The position numbers and the translations under genes are program-made. Of a stretch of 64,000 nt of DNA, positions 25,304 through 33,734 are shown piece by piece. The notes under the pieces were generated by a model. It was not told the DNA's origin, ran no database searches, and saw only the letters and a program-made list of their open reading frames with translations. The stretch is from Pseudomonas tolaasii NCPPB 2192. Its GTDB lineage: Bacteria; Pseudomonadota; Gammaproteobacteria; Pseudomonadales; Pseudomonadaceae. Location: contig NZ_PHHD01000001.1 in assembly GCF_002813445.1 (NCBI RefSeq), positions 5,642,001-5,706,000 of the forward strand, in the 5' to 3' direction. How positions within the stretch are numbered: the stretch's first letter is position 1; every line of letters starts with the position of its first letter.

Positions 25304-25930
25304 ATGCCGAGAAAGATGATGTCAAAATCAATGTTTCCGTCGACCGAGAGCATCCCGAGCACAATGGCCAAATTACGCAAGGTAGAAGACGACGTGCTGA
25401 TTGAACGTCTCGGCCAGGCCTTCAAGGACGTGGGCTTTGAAGGTGCCTCCATGGCAATGCTTTCGTCGGCTTCGGGGTTGACCAAATCCAGCCTCTACCA
25501 CCGTTTTCCCAACGGCAAGGAACAAATCGCCGAAGAAGTCTTGAGACACACGCGGCTTTTTCTGGACAACGAAGTGTTCCCGATTTTGACCGGCAACTTG
25601 CCGGCCCCGGTGAAAATGGACCTGTTCACAGCAGCCATGAGCAGGGTTTACCTCAACGGAACAGAATCGTGCTTGCTCAATATGCTGTCGCCTCCGCGCA
25701 ACCAGCCCAACGCGTGCGGCCATGCAATCGCCGATACGTTTCAGCGGTTTTTGAGGGGGTTGGCCAGCGTGGCGCAAGAGGCAGGCGCTACAAACGACTC
25801 GGCCCAGACTCGGGCTGAACAGGTATTGATCGAGTTGCAAGGCGCATTGGTAGTGGCGCGGGGTATCTCGGACACCCGCGTGTTTACGCGAATGCTCGGC
25901 CGTTTGCCGATGATTATTCTTAAAGGTTAA
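25304..25930 (+). CDS. TetR-family transcriptional regulator
   Basis: A repressor of up to 208 residues. The HTH is in AFKDVGFEGASMAMLSSASGLTKSSLYHRFPNGKEQIAEEVL. The C-terminal domain resembles that of TetR proteins linked to AhpD-like genes (SCLLNMLSPPRNQPNACGHAIADTFQRFL). Several in-frame ATGs (25304, 25316, 25319, 25364) make the start uncertain; GAGAAAG lies close before 25319. It likely binds the GTACCGA palindrome at 24608-24625. Confidence 0.88.
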   Translation: MPRKMMSKSMFPSTESIPSTMAKLRKVEDDVLIERLGQAFKDVGFEGASMAMLSSASGLTKSSLYHRFPNGKEQIAEEVLRHTRLFLDNEVFPILTGNLPAPVKMDLFTAAMSRVYLNGTESCLLNMLSPPRNQPNACGHAIADTFQRFLRGLASVAQEAGATNDSAQTRAEQVLIELQGALVVARGISDTRVFTRMLGRLPMIILKG

Positions 25931-26040
25931 CAACCTCCTCTCTTTAAACCGCACTTCTGCCGTTATTGGCGTGAAGCGCCATGGGCAACTTTGCCCAAAA
26001 TTCAGCAAAACGCTGACATCTCCTCTATTTGGAAACAACC

Positions 26041-26664
26041 ATGAAACGAATCCTGATGTTGTTGGCCAACGGTGTAGAACCTCTCGAAATTGCAGCCTTC
26101 ACCGATGTGTTTGGCTGGGCGGATTTAGTCGGTGATCAAGCTTTCACACTGGTGCATGCGGGGTTGAGGTCCGAGATTCTGACCACCTTTGGTTTGAACC
26201 TGCGCATTTCCAACCTTCTGGATGAACTTGACCTGGGCGACTACGACGCGCTGGCCCTTCCGGGCGGCTCCGAACCCGCGGGTTTCTATGAAGAAGCGTT
26301 GAGTACGCCTTACCTGTCAGCCATCAAACACTTCGCCGACGCCGGGAAACCGGTGGCCAGCGTTTGCGTGTCCTCCATCGCCCTGGGCATGGCGGGCGTG
26401 CTGGAGGGCAGGAACGCAACGGTTTACCACCAGATCGGCGGCAAACGAAAACAGCAACTGGTGGACACCGGCGCGCGTTTCGTCGATCGCCCGGTGGTGG
26501 TGGATGGCAACTTCATGACCTCCAGCGGGCCCGGCACAGCGTCGGAAGTCGCGTTTTTGTTACTGGAACGGCTGAGTAGCAAAGACAACGCTTTGTATGT
26601 TCGTCAAAGGATGCGTTTCGACACGCCCAGCCAGCACTGGTTTGAAACGCCTCAAGTGATTTGA
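26041..26664 (+). CDS. DJ-1/PfpI-family protein
   Basis: A 207-residue class-I glutamine-amidotransferase-like protein. The glutamate motif is ANGVEPLEIAAFTDVF, the LPGG motif is ALALPGGSEPAG, and the nucleophile Cys is in KPVASVCVSSIALGMAG. The family includes glyoxalase III/deglycase and chaperone-like members; the activity here is not settled. The start ATG at 26041 gives the usual family N-terminus (MKRILMLLANG). It stands alone between the TetR gene and the LysR fragment. Confidence 0.88.
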   Translation: MKRILMLLANGVEPLEIAAFTDVFGWADLVGDQAFTLVHAGLRSEILTTFGLNLRISNLLDELDLGDYDALALPGGSEPAGFYEEALSTPYLSAIKHFADAGKPVASVCVSSIALGMAGVLEGRNATVYHQIGGKRKQQLVDTGARFVDRPVVVDGNFMTSSGPGTASEVAFLLLERLSSKDNALYVRQRMRFDTPSQHWFETPQVI

Positions 26665-26878
26665 ACTCATTCTCGCCCTGAAAGGCGAAAACAGCATGAT
26701 GCCGTAGACGCGCATCGTGCTGTTCAAGTTGAAAGTTCCATAAAACGAAATACAGCGTTACCCACCCCGATTATTCCTGCGCCCGCCCATACCCAACACA
26801 CTGTCTTGAAGCCGCAACAAGCCTCGCCCTGTCGCAGGACAGAGCGGGGAGCAATCGCCAAACGCAACCGGGGCCGCC

Positions 26879-27157
26879 ATGGATCGCTTTCAAGAAATGC
26901 AGGTTTTTGTAACCGTGGTCGAAGCCGGCGGTTTTTCCGTGGCTGCCCACCGCCTCAATATCTCACCGGCCAGTGCCACGCGCGCCGTGGCCGCGCTGGA
27001 AAAAAGAATTGGCGTGCCGCTGCTATTACGCAATACCCGCAGCATGTGCCTGAGTGAGGTGGGCGAATACTTCCTGAGCGATTGCCGACACATCCTTGAA
27101 CGGCTGAAAGAAGCTGACGAGGGAGCAATGAGTGTGGGCCTTTGCGCCCCGCCATAA
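26879..27157 (+). pseudogene. LysR-family regulator fragment (HTH only)
   Basis: Ninety-two residues match only the N-terminal DNA-binding domain and linker helix of LysR proteins (MDRFQEMQVFVTVVEAGGFSVAAHRLNISPASATRAVAALEKRIG ... HILERLKEADEGA). The frame stops at 27157, about where the effector domain should begin. The YghU gene starts 48 bp later, so about 200 residues are missing, probably through a deletion. It could still make a small HTH protein. Confidence 0.75.
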
Positions 27158-27205
27158 ATGCCCTTCCCTAAAACGTCCATCCCCTTCCTTCCCATGGAAT
27201 CCGCA

Positions 27206-28072
27206 ATGAGCGCTAACCCACTCGATAACCAGCCGGCCGGCTATGTGCCCGCCAACGTCTGGACACCCAAAAACACCTATGGCGGCCAGTTCGGCAGCAT
27301 CAATCAACCGGTTTCAGGGGCGCGATTCGAACAATCACTGCCCGTGGGCAAACACCCGCTGCAGCTCTACTCGCAAGGCACGCCCAACGGCCAGAAAATC
27401 ACCATCATGCTGGAGGAGTTGCTGGCCGCCGGGCATCCCGAGGCCGAGTACGATGCCTGGCTGATCGATATTTTCAAAGGCGACCAATTCGGCAGCGGCT
27501 TCGTGGAAATCAACCCGAATTCCAAGATCCCTGCCCTCGTTGACCACTCAACCACGCCGCCCACCCGCGTGTTCGAAAGCGGCTCGATCCTCGTCTACCT
27601 GGCCGAGCGCTTTGGCGCCTTCCTGCCCTCCGCACCCAAAGCCCGCGCCGAGACCTTCAACTGGCTGATGTGGCAGATGGGCTCGGCGCCTTTCGTGGGG
27701 GGTGGCCTGGGGCATTTCTACGCCTATGCGCCCATCAAGATCGAATACGCGATCGACCGCTACGCCATGGAAACCAAACGCCAGTTGCACGTACTGGACA
27801 CTCACCTGGCGTCCCATGAATACCTGGCGGGCGATGACTACACCATCGCCGACATGGCCGTGTGGCCCTGGTACCCGGGCAGTCTTTACGGGGTCTACAA
27901 CACCCACGCATTTCTCGCGGTCGAGCAATACACCCACCTGCTGCGCTGGTACCAAACCATTGCCAAACGCCCTGCCGTGGCGCGCGGCAGCGTGGTCAAT
28001 CGCAGGTCCGACGTACCGGGCCAGTACTTGCTCGAACGCCATGACGCCTCTGACTTCAATTCCCTGTCCTGA
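27206..28072 (+). CDS. yghU: Glutathione S-transferase, YghU-like
   Basis: A 288-residue protein, matching the length of E. coli YghU, a disulfide-bond-type (Nu class) glutathione transferase. It has the N-terminal extension (YVPANVWTPKNTYGGQFGSINQPVSGARFEQSLPVGKHPLQLYS) followed by the thioredoxin-fold motif GTPNGQKITIMLEELL, VEINPNSKIPALVDH and the ESGSILVYLAERFG segment. The helical domain includes YTIADMAVWPWY. The ATG at 27206 was chosen by length against the family. A second GST gene follows 16 bp later. Confidence 0.93.
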   Translation: MSANPLDNQPAGYVPANVWTPKNTYGGQFGSINQPVSGARFEQSLPVGKHPLQLYSQGTPNGQKITIMLEELLAAGHPEAEYDAWLIDIFKGDQFGSGFVEINPNSKIPALVDHSTTPPTRVFESGSILVYLAERFGAFLPSAPKARAETFNWLMWQMGSAPFVGGGLGHFYAYAPIKIEYAIDRYAMETKRQLHVLDTHLASHEYLAGDDYTIADMAVWPWYPGSLYGVYNTHAFLAVEQYTHLLRWYQTIAKRPAVARGSVVNRRSDVPGQYLLERHDASDFNSLS

Positions 28073-28088
28073 TAAAACGAGACACCCC

Positions 28089-28700
28089 ATGAAACTGTAT
28101 TTTTCGCCCGGCTCCTGCGGGTTGGCTTCACAAATCGCCCTGCGTGAAGCCGAACAGACGTTCGAGCTGGTGAAGGTCAACTTCATCACCAAGCAAACCG
28201 TGGAAGGTGACTACTTCAAGGTGACCCCAAAAGGGTTTGTGCCCGCCCTGAAACTCGATGACGGCGACGTGCTCACCGAAGGCGCCGTGATCCTGCAATG
28301 GATCGCCGACGCGCACCCTGAATACCGGTTGCTGCCGCCGTTCGGTACGCGGGAGCGCTACACCGCACTGGAGTGGCTGAACTTTGTCGCGTCCGACCTG
28401 CACAAAGGCATGGCCGTGATGTTTTCACCGTTGATCGATGCGCGCTCCAAAGCGGATTTCGCGGCCGGCAACTTGAGCGAAAAATTTCGCTACATCGACG
28501 ATCACCTCTCCCGCAACGACTATGTATTGGGCACGCAATTTTCGATTGCCGACGCCTACCTGTACAACGTCCTGTGCTGGCCACCCCGGGTGAACATTGA
28601 TATTTCCGGCTACCTGGCCATTCAGACCTTCATGGCCACCATGGAGCGACGCCCCAGCGTGCTCGCCGCCCTGGAGGCCGAAGGCCTGCTGATCAAATAG
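28089..28700 (+). CDS. Glutathione S-transferase, beta class (GstA-like)
   Basis: A 203-residue cytosolic transferase. The N-terminal MKLYFSPGSCGLASQIALREA carries the catalytic Cys about residue 10 of beta-class enzymes; PKGFVPALKLDDGDVLTEGAVILQWIAD is the glutathione-binding region. The C-terminal helices include FSIADAYLYNVLCW. It lies 16 bp after the YghU-like gene on the same strand and is probably cotranscribed, giving a small electrophile-detoxification unit. Confidence 0.93.
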   Translation: MKLYFSPGSCGLASQIALREAEQTFELVKVNFITKQTVEGDYFKVTPKGFVPALKLDDGDVLTEGAVILQWIADAHPEYRLLPPFGTRERYTALEWLNFVASDLHKGMAVMFSPLIDARSKADFAAGNLSEKFRYIDDHLSRNDYVLGTQFSIADAYLYNVLCWPPRVNIDISGYLAIQTFMATMERRPSVLAALEAEGLLIK

Positions 28701-28791
28701 CCCGCCGGCAAACAGTCGCCCTGTCGCCGACAGACGCCGGTTCTGTGGCTTCAGCCCATGGACCGGCGCCTGTTCATCGCAGCCCTTTGTC

Positions 28792-29388
28792 TCACGCAAC
28801 AGCCGGCCAGATCGTCATCGCCGTCCGGGCCACCTGCTGCAGGCTTTCCCGCGAGGCACCGTCCCGGGCTTGCACCGACATGCCCTGCTGCACGCCAATG
28901 AAAAATCGGGCGAAGGCCTCAACCGGGGTATCGGCGGGCAACTCGCCATCGACGACAGCCTGGCCGATCCGTTCCTGCATCTTCATCAAGCCTGCGTGGC
29001 GCAGCGCCTGCACCCAACACCCCAGGGACTCCGGGCCTTCACTGCCGACATTGGACAACGTCACCATGCAGCCGCGCGGCCGCTGTTCAGCCGTGAGTAC
29101 ATCCGCAGATACCAACAGGAACTGCTCGACCGCTTTTCGGGCCGGTGAAAGTTCGTGCACGGTTTTCCAGATGGACGGGCTGACGACCTCCCGGTAGCGA
29201 TTCACGGCCTCGACGTACAGCGCCTCTTTGCTGGTGAACGCCGCGTACAGGCTCGGGGAGCCGATTTCCATGGCACCGCACAGCTCTGAAATCGACGTCG
29301 CGCTGTAGCCCTTTTCCCAGAACAGCATCATCGCGGCATCAAGCGCTTGCTCACGGTCGAAATTGCGCGGGCGACCTCGGGTAGACAT
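28792..29388 (-). CDS. TetR-family transcriptional regulator
   Basis: A 198-residue repressor with an N-terminal HTH (RNFDREQALDAAMMLFWEKGYSATSISELCGAMEIGSPSLYAAFTSKEALYVEAV), very like AcuR/ComR-branch TetR proteins. AGGAGG lies close before the ATG at 29388. It is divergent from an SDR gene at 29491, and the shared 102-bp gap holds two 22-bp direct repeats that are likely operators. Confidence 0.92.
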   Translation of the reverse strand: MSTRGRPRNFDREQALDAAMMLFWEKGYSATSISELCGAMEIGSPSLYAAFTSKEALYVEAVNRYREVVSPSIWKTVHELSPARKAVEQFLLVSADVLTAEQRPRGCMVTLSNVGSEGPESLGCWVQALRHAGLMKMQERIGQAVVDGELPADTPVEAFARFFIGVQQGMSVQARDGASRESLQQVARTAMTIWPAVA

Positions 29389-29398
29389 GCGTGCCTCC

Positions 29399-29476
29399 TA
29401 TTTATGTATCGATCACCACAATAATTGATTGACAGGCGCGGAACAACCTCAGCATATTTATATAACGATCAACACA
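29399..29476. promoter_or_regulatory. Two direct repeats in the TetR/SDR divergent promoter
   Basis: TATTTATGTATCGATCACCA (from 29399) and TATTTATATAACGATCAACA (from 29455) are direct repeats, each extending to 22 bp, starting 56 bp apart. A TTGACA at 29429-29434, with a CATATT-like -10 about 18 bp on, points to the SDR gene. The second repeat overlaps that -10, as expected for a repressor site. Confidence 0.55.
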
Positions 29477-29490
29477 GAAAGGCAGTTCAG

Positions 29491-30231
29491 ATGACCACTC
29501 TCAACGGGAAACGCGCACTGGTCACAGGCGCAAGCCGCGGTATCGGCAAGGCGATCGCACTGGCACTGGCAGCAGAAGGTGCCGACGTGGTGATTACTTA
29601 CGAACGCTCACGGGAAAAAGCCGAAGCGGTGGTGGCGCAGATCAAGGCTGGCGGGCGTAACGCCGTGGCCTTGCAGGCCGACAGTGCCGACGCACGCGCG
29701 GTGAAAAACTCCGTAGACCAGGCCGCAGAGGCGCTGGGCGGCCTGGACATACTGGTCAACAACGCCGGCATTTTTCAGTACGGCACGCTGGAAACCCTGG
29801 ACCTGGCCACGCTTGACGCGGTGATCGACGTCAACATCAAGTCCGTCATCATCGCCAGCCAGGCCGCCCTCGCACACCTGCCGAATGGCGGCCGCATCAT
29901 CAACCTGGGCAGTTGTCTGGCCGAACAGGTGCCCACTGCCGGCCTGAGCGTTTACTCCATGAGCAAATCGGCGCTGATCGCCTTCACCCAAGGCCTGGCG
30001 CGCGACCTGGGGCCGCGCGGCATCACGGTCAATATCGTCCACCCCGGCCCTACCGACACCGACATGAACCCCGCCGACAGCGAGAAGGCCGCCGCCAGCA
30101 AAGCCGGGATCGCACTGGGTCACTACGGCACCAGCGAAGACGTCGCCGCAGCCGTCGCCTTCCTCGCCAGCCCCGGCGCCCGGCAGATCACCGGCGCGGG
30201 CCTGCTGGTCGATGGCGGTGTGAACGCCTGA
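29491..30231 (+). CDS. SDR-family NAD(P)-dependent oxidoreductase
   Basis: A 246-residue classical short-chain dehydrogenase/reductase. The cofactor motif is TGASRGIGKA (about 13-22) and NNAG follows (ILVNNAGIFQYG). The catalytic set is Ser in NLGSCLAEQVPTAGLS and YSMSK. It resembles FabG-like reductases, but the divergent TetR gene suggests a dedicated detoxification or catabolic role rather than fatty-acid synthesis. GAAAGG lies upstream of the ATG at 29491. Confidence 0.92.
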   Translation: MTTLNGKRALVTGASRGIGKAIALALAAEGADVVITYERSREKAEAVVAQIKAGGRNAVALQADSADARAVKNSVDQAAEALGGLDILVNNAGIFQYGTLETLDLATLDAVIDVNIKSVIIASQAALAHLPNGGRIINLGSCLAEQVPTAGLSVYSMSKSALIAFTQGLARDLGPRGITVNIVHPGPTDTDMNPADSEKAAASKAGIALGHYGTSEDVAAAVAFLASPGARQITGAGLLVDGGVNA

Positions 30232-30259
30232 CATCCGCCATACGCCCTGACCCCGGTAA

Positions 30260-30281
30260 CGCCCGGCCTTCGGGCCGGGCG
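30260..30281. terminator. GC-rich UUCG hairpin between convergent genes
   Basis: CGCCCGGCC-TTCG-GGCCGGGCG, a perfect 9-bp stem with a stable tetraloop, lies between the convergent SDR and HrpK-like genes. No clear T-run follows on either side. It probably serves as a 3' end for both transcripts. Confidence 0.6.
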
Positions 30282-30300
30282 ACTGCGTCCTCGCCTGACC

Positions 30301-33300
30301 TCAGGAGGTCCACTCCTCGCCGCCCGGCCAATCCTTGGTGGGAATGTCAGCGATTGACCCGTCTTTAACCCCGTCGATCCCGTAGCGCTCGATTGAATCG
30401 CCGAGCACGTCGCCAAACTTGTCCGACTTGGCCTGCGCCTGCCCTTCCTTGACCAGCCCGGGGATAAGCGAGGCCAGCACCGCCACGCCGGCGCCCAGAA
30501 AACCCAACACACCTGCGGTGGCAGCCAGGCCCGGAAGGAAACGTGGCAAGTTGGCGCCGAGCAAGCCAAGGCCGCCCTCTACGGCCGAGGCGCTCCCGGC
30601 CAGCACGCCCAGCGAACCTGCGGTGATACCAAAGCCGCCGGTGAGTTTGTCACCACGGCGCAGCGCGTTGACTCCGTCAAAAATGCCATAGGCCCCGGCA
30701 GCGATACCCGCCAGGCCGCCGATGCCTTTGGCGGCCTCTTCGAAGTTCTTCGCCACGACTTTGGCGTGCTTGCCATCCTTGACGTTGTCCTTGACCTCAT
30801 CAAGCAGGTCGAGCATGACCTTGCCGTCCTTCATGTCCTTCAAGGTCTGCTCGCCGTTCTTGATCGCCTTGGCGAGATGTTCCTGATAGCCCTTCGAGCC
30901 ACCCTCGGTCAGCACCGTGGCGGTCTGCACGGAGCCGGTGGTGATGTCGACGATGTTGCGATCGGTCAGCTTGCCGCCGCTCTGCGCCCCGCGCGCAATG
31001 GTAACCCCGGCCAGGAACAGCCCGCTCACCCCGTGCAGCACGCCGCTGCCGTAGGCACCCTTGGCGCCGCCATTGGGGTCGAAGTCCGAGAGCTTACCCA
31101 TTTTGTCGAGCGCCTTGGTGCCCTGGCGGAACAGGTCCCAGTTGCCACGGAAGCCCGCCAGTACCTGGTCGGTGGTCGCTACCGTGCCGTCCTGGTTCAG
31201 CAGCAACTCAGGGCTCTCCTGGCGCATCTGGTCGACCAATTTGCGCACCTTGTCTTCGTCCAGTTCCTCACCGCCATTCTTGCCGAAGGCGGTCTTGAGG
31301 TTGTCGAACGAGGCGTCCTTGAACAGGTTTTCCTGGGTGATGGTGGAGAAGTTGTCGTTGAGTGGCTTGTCGTATTGCGCGGTGAACTCCGGGTCGAGGG
31401 CAGCATTGTAGAGCGCCACTTCCAGGCTGAATTCGGACGCCGCCTTCTCGGGAGAATTGTTTTTGAGCAGCTCGCGCATGCGCTCGCCGCTGGCCAGTTG
31501 GTCCTTGTAGAAGGTCTTGAAGTCGTCGTTGTGCGATGACTGGGCAACCGCGCCCTGGATCGCTTTGGCATCGTCCACGCCGAGGATGGATTGCAAGCTG
31601 GTGGCGGTCGCGTAGAACGTGGCCAGCGCAGTGTGCTGATCGGTCTTGCCGTCCTTGGTGTTGGCGTCCCAGGCCGCGTCGAGTGCCTTGCCGGACTTGA
31701 CTTGGTCTTCATAGGTCTTGGTGACGGCATCCTTGAGGCCGGGGTTTTCCTCGAACAATGTCTTCACTGCCTTGTCGCCCGCGTCCTTGATGTAGTCGGC
31801 GGTGGGCTTGTCGTCCTGCAGGATGGCCATGTGATCGTTGATGTCTTGCAACAGCTTCTGCGGCTCCCAGATCGCGCCCGAGCGGTTGGCGATGGAGACC
31901 TTGCCATAGTCGCTGCTCCACACCCCGGCATTGGCACCGTCGACCACCAGCTTTTGCGATTCCTGCAGTTCGAGCAGTACCGCGGCTTTTTGCTCGGCCG
32001 TGTAATTTTCCGGGTGCTCGAAAATGTCCTTGTCGAGCTTGCTGGTGTCGACCTTGCCGGTGACGTTGCCGGCGGCCACGTCGGTGATCAGGCCGGCCAG
32101 GCTCTGGGCGTCTTTGGGCGCGGATGTTTTCAACCAGGTCTGCACGTCGTCGCGGCTGACCTTGCCGTCAGGCTTGTCGCCGATGCTGTTGCCGGCAGTG
32201 TCGAGTTTGCGGAACGCGCCTGGCTGGGCAAAGAAGTTCAGCGCTTCTTTCTCCTCTTTGCTCAACTGCGGGTTCTGTTTGAGGTAGTCCTTGATGTTCT
32301 GCTCGGTGACCGCACCGTCGGCGCCGGTCTTGCCACGGATCGAGTCGTACTTGGCATCCAGAATCGCACCGTACCCGGCCACCTGTTTGGAGCCTGCGTC
32401 GGCATCCGGGTTGGCCTTGAGGAAATCCTTGTAGCTGCCGATCTGATCGTTGGCCGGCGGCTTGGCCAGCGCCTCGAAGCCGTACTTGCCGAAATCCTGC
32501 AAACGCCCGGCCTCGGTGCCATGGCGGGCCTCACCGCTCTTGGTGAAGCCGTCGACGCTGCTGTTGGCCACGTCCTTGCCCGTCAGTGCCTTGCCCTGGT
32601 CGTCATAACCCACCACGCGGTCCAGCACCTGGATGGCACGGAAGGCGGCGTTCGGGTCTTTGTCGAAATCGCCGACCTGCTCCTTCAGCGCATCCTTCAC
32701 CCCGCTTTGGTTGCCGAGGTTTTTCAGCAACGGGTTTTCATCGATGATGTCCTGGGCGGAGCGCTTGTCGTCCTGCGGCAGCTCCCAAACGATGCCGGCC
32801 TTGTCCGCCGCCTCTCGGCGTTGATCGTCCTGGCCCACATCGTCCGCATGCTGCAGTTCGCCTTTGAGATCGTCCCAGCCATATTTGCCGAAATCCTGCA
32901 GACGCCCGGCCTCGGTGCCGTGCTTCGCGTCGCCACCCTTGGTGAAGCCGTCGACGCGGCCATTGTCGATGTCGTTGCCGGCCAGGCGTGAGCCGTTTTC
33001 GTCAAAACGCTCGACATGCTCCAGCACCTGTTTGGCGCGGTACGCGGCATCGGCGTCGTGCTCGAAGTCGCCCACGCGCTCGCGCAGCTTGTCTTTGACG
33101 CCACTCTGGTTGCCGAGATTTTTCAGCAACGGGCTGTCGTTGATGATGTCTGCTGCCGAGCGCTGGTCGTCCTTGGGCCGTTGCCACTGGATGCCGGCGT
33201 CCTTGGCCTTGGCCCGGTCCACCGCGTCTCCCCATTCGGCGCTTGAATCGCTTTTCGTCGCGGCTTTGATTGGCGGGGTGTTACTGACCGGTGATGACAT
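30301..33300 (-). CDS. HrpK-like large protein with duplicated EF-hand-like module
   Basis: A 999-residue protein without a signal peptide. Two near-identical modules of about 112 residues (36-146 and 169-280, offset 133) each contain PLLKNLGNQSGVKD and HGTEAGRLQDFGKYG, with an Asp-rich loop (FDENGSRL, YDDQGKAL) resembling an EF-hand. A third Asp-rich loop (LDTAGNSIGDKPDGKVSRDDV) follows. The C-terminal third has glycine- and alanine-rich hydrophobic stretches (GIGGLAGIAAGAYGIF and GLAATAGVLGFLGAGVAVLASLIPGLV), as in the membrane-active HrpK proteins of P. syringae. AAGGAG lies 8 bp before the ATG. No secretion genes are nearby. Family assignment is from general resemblance. Confidence 0.75.
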   Translation of the reverse strand: MSSPVSNTPPIKAATKSDSSAEWGDAVDRAKAKDAGIQWQRPKDDQRSAADIINDSPLLKNLGNQSGVKDKLRERVGDFEHDADAAYRAKQVLEHVERFDENGSRLAGNDIDNGRVDGFTKGGDAKHGTEAGRLQDFGKYGWDDLKGELQHADDVGQDDQRREAADKAGIVWELPQDDKRSAQDIIDENPLLKNLGNQSGVKDALKEQVGDFDKDPNAAFRAIQVLDRVVGYDDQGKALTGKDVANSSVDGFTKSGEARHGTEAGRLQDFGKYGFEALAKPPANDQIGSYKDFLKANPDADAGSKQVAGYGAILDAKYDSIRGKTGADGAVTEQNIKDYLKQNPQLSKEEKEALNFFAQPGAFRKLDTAGNSIGDKPDGKVSRDDVQTWLKTSAPKDAQSLAGLITDVAAGNVTGKVDTSKLDKDIFEHPENYTAEQKAAVLLELQESQKLVVDGANAGVWSSDYGKVSIANRSGAIWEPQKLLQDINDHMAILQDDKPTADYIKDAGDKAVKTLFEENPGLKDAVTKTYEDQVKSGKALDAAWDANTKDGKTDQHTALATFYATATSLQSILGVDDAKAIQGAVAQSSHNDDFKTFYKDQLASGERMRELLKNNSPEKAASEFSLEVALYNAALDPEFTAQYDKPLNDNFSTITQENLFKDASFDNLKTAFGKNGGEELDEDKVRKLVDQMRQESPELLLNQDGTVATTDQVLAGFRGNWDLFRQGTKALDKMGKLSDFDPNGGAKGAYGSGVLHGVSGLFLAGVTIARGAQSGGKLTDRNIVDITTGSVQTATVLTEGGSKGYQEHLAKAIKNGEQTLKDMKDGKVMLDLLDEVKDNVKDGKHAKVVAKNFEEAAKGIGGLAGIAAGAYGIFDGVNALRRGDKLTGGFGITAGSLGVLAGSASAVEGGLGLLGANLPRFLPGLAATAGVLGFLGAGVAVLASLIPGLVKEGQAQAKSDKFGDVLGDSIERYGIDGVKDGSIADIPTKDWPGGEEWTS

Positions 33301-33694
33301 GCTTTTACTCCTTGATTGCGAGGCCGCAGCAATGACCGTGAAAGACGGCAATGCCGGGCAGACAATGAAAGCAAAGGCCATGTTGGTTACTGAAAAATGA
33401 CAGGGTGAGTGGCTCTGCCTGGCCGGACATGGCCTCAGCGTCACTCACGCGCAACAGTTCAAGGGGGCAAAGGCTGCTTGTGAAATGTTGTGAAAACGCC
33501 CTTTCGTTACCCCGGTTCCGATCAACACCCTGACTGGCACACCTTTCGGGCACTCGGGTACCAAAGCCGGGCACAAAAGTAACAAGTAACACGGCCCCTC
33601 GCGTTGCCTGTCACGTTTAAAACTTCACACAAGCCCCGCCATCCGTGGCTTCAAGCCATTTACCGAAAAAATGGCATACGCCTTGCTTCACTGT
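33301..33694. other. Intergenic region, divergent promoters
   Basis: About 390 bp between the HrpK-like and GntR genes. I saw no gene. I looked for a Hrp box upstream of the HrpK-like gene; GGAACC is present but the CCAC element is absent at the right distance. Confidence 0.55.
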
Positions 33695-33724
33695 GAAAAT
33701 CATCTGATATATCAGATGATTTTC
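33695..33724. promoter_or_regulatory. 30-bp perfect palindrome, GntR operator
   Basis: A 15-bp arm, GAAAATCATCTGATA, is followed directly by its exact reverse complement. It ends one base before the AGGAG of the GntR gene, and a TTGCTT (33683-33688) lies 18 bp before an ATATAT-like -10 inside it. A repressor bound here would block the promoter, and the RNA copy would fold beside the ribosome binding site. Confidence 0.75.
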
Positions 33725-33734
33725 AGGAGCCGAT

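Noticed and set aside
31591..32991. A 466-codon plus-strand frame
   Set aside because: It is antisense to the HrpK-like gene; its regularity reflects the duplicated module on the other strand.
33480..33520. Possible Hrp box upstream of the HrpK-like gene
   Set aside because: GGAACC is present on the minus strand but the nearest CAC element lies about 20 bp away instead of 15-16 and lacks the CCACNNA pattern.
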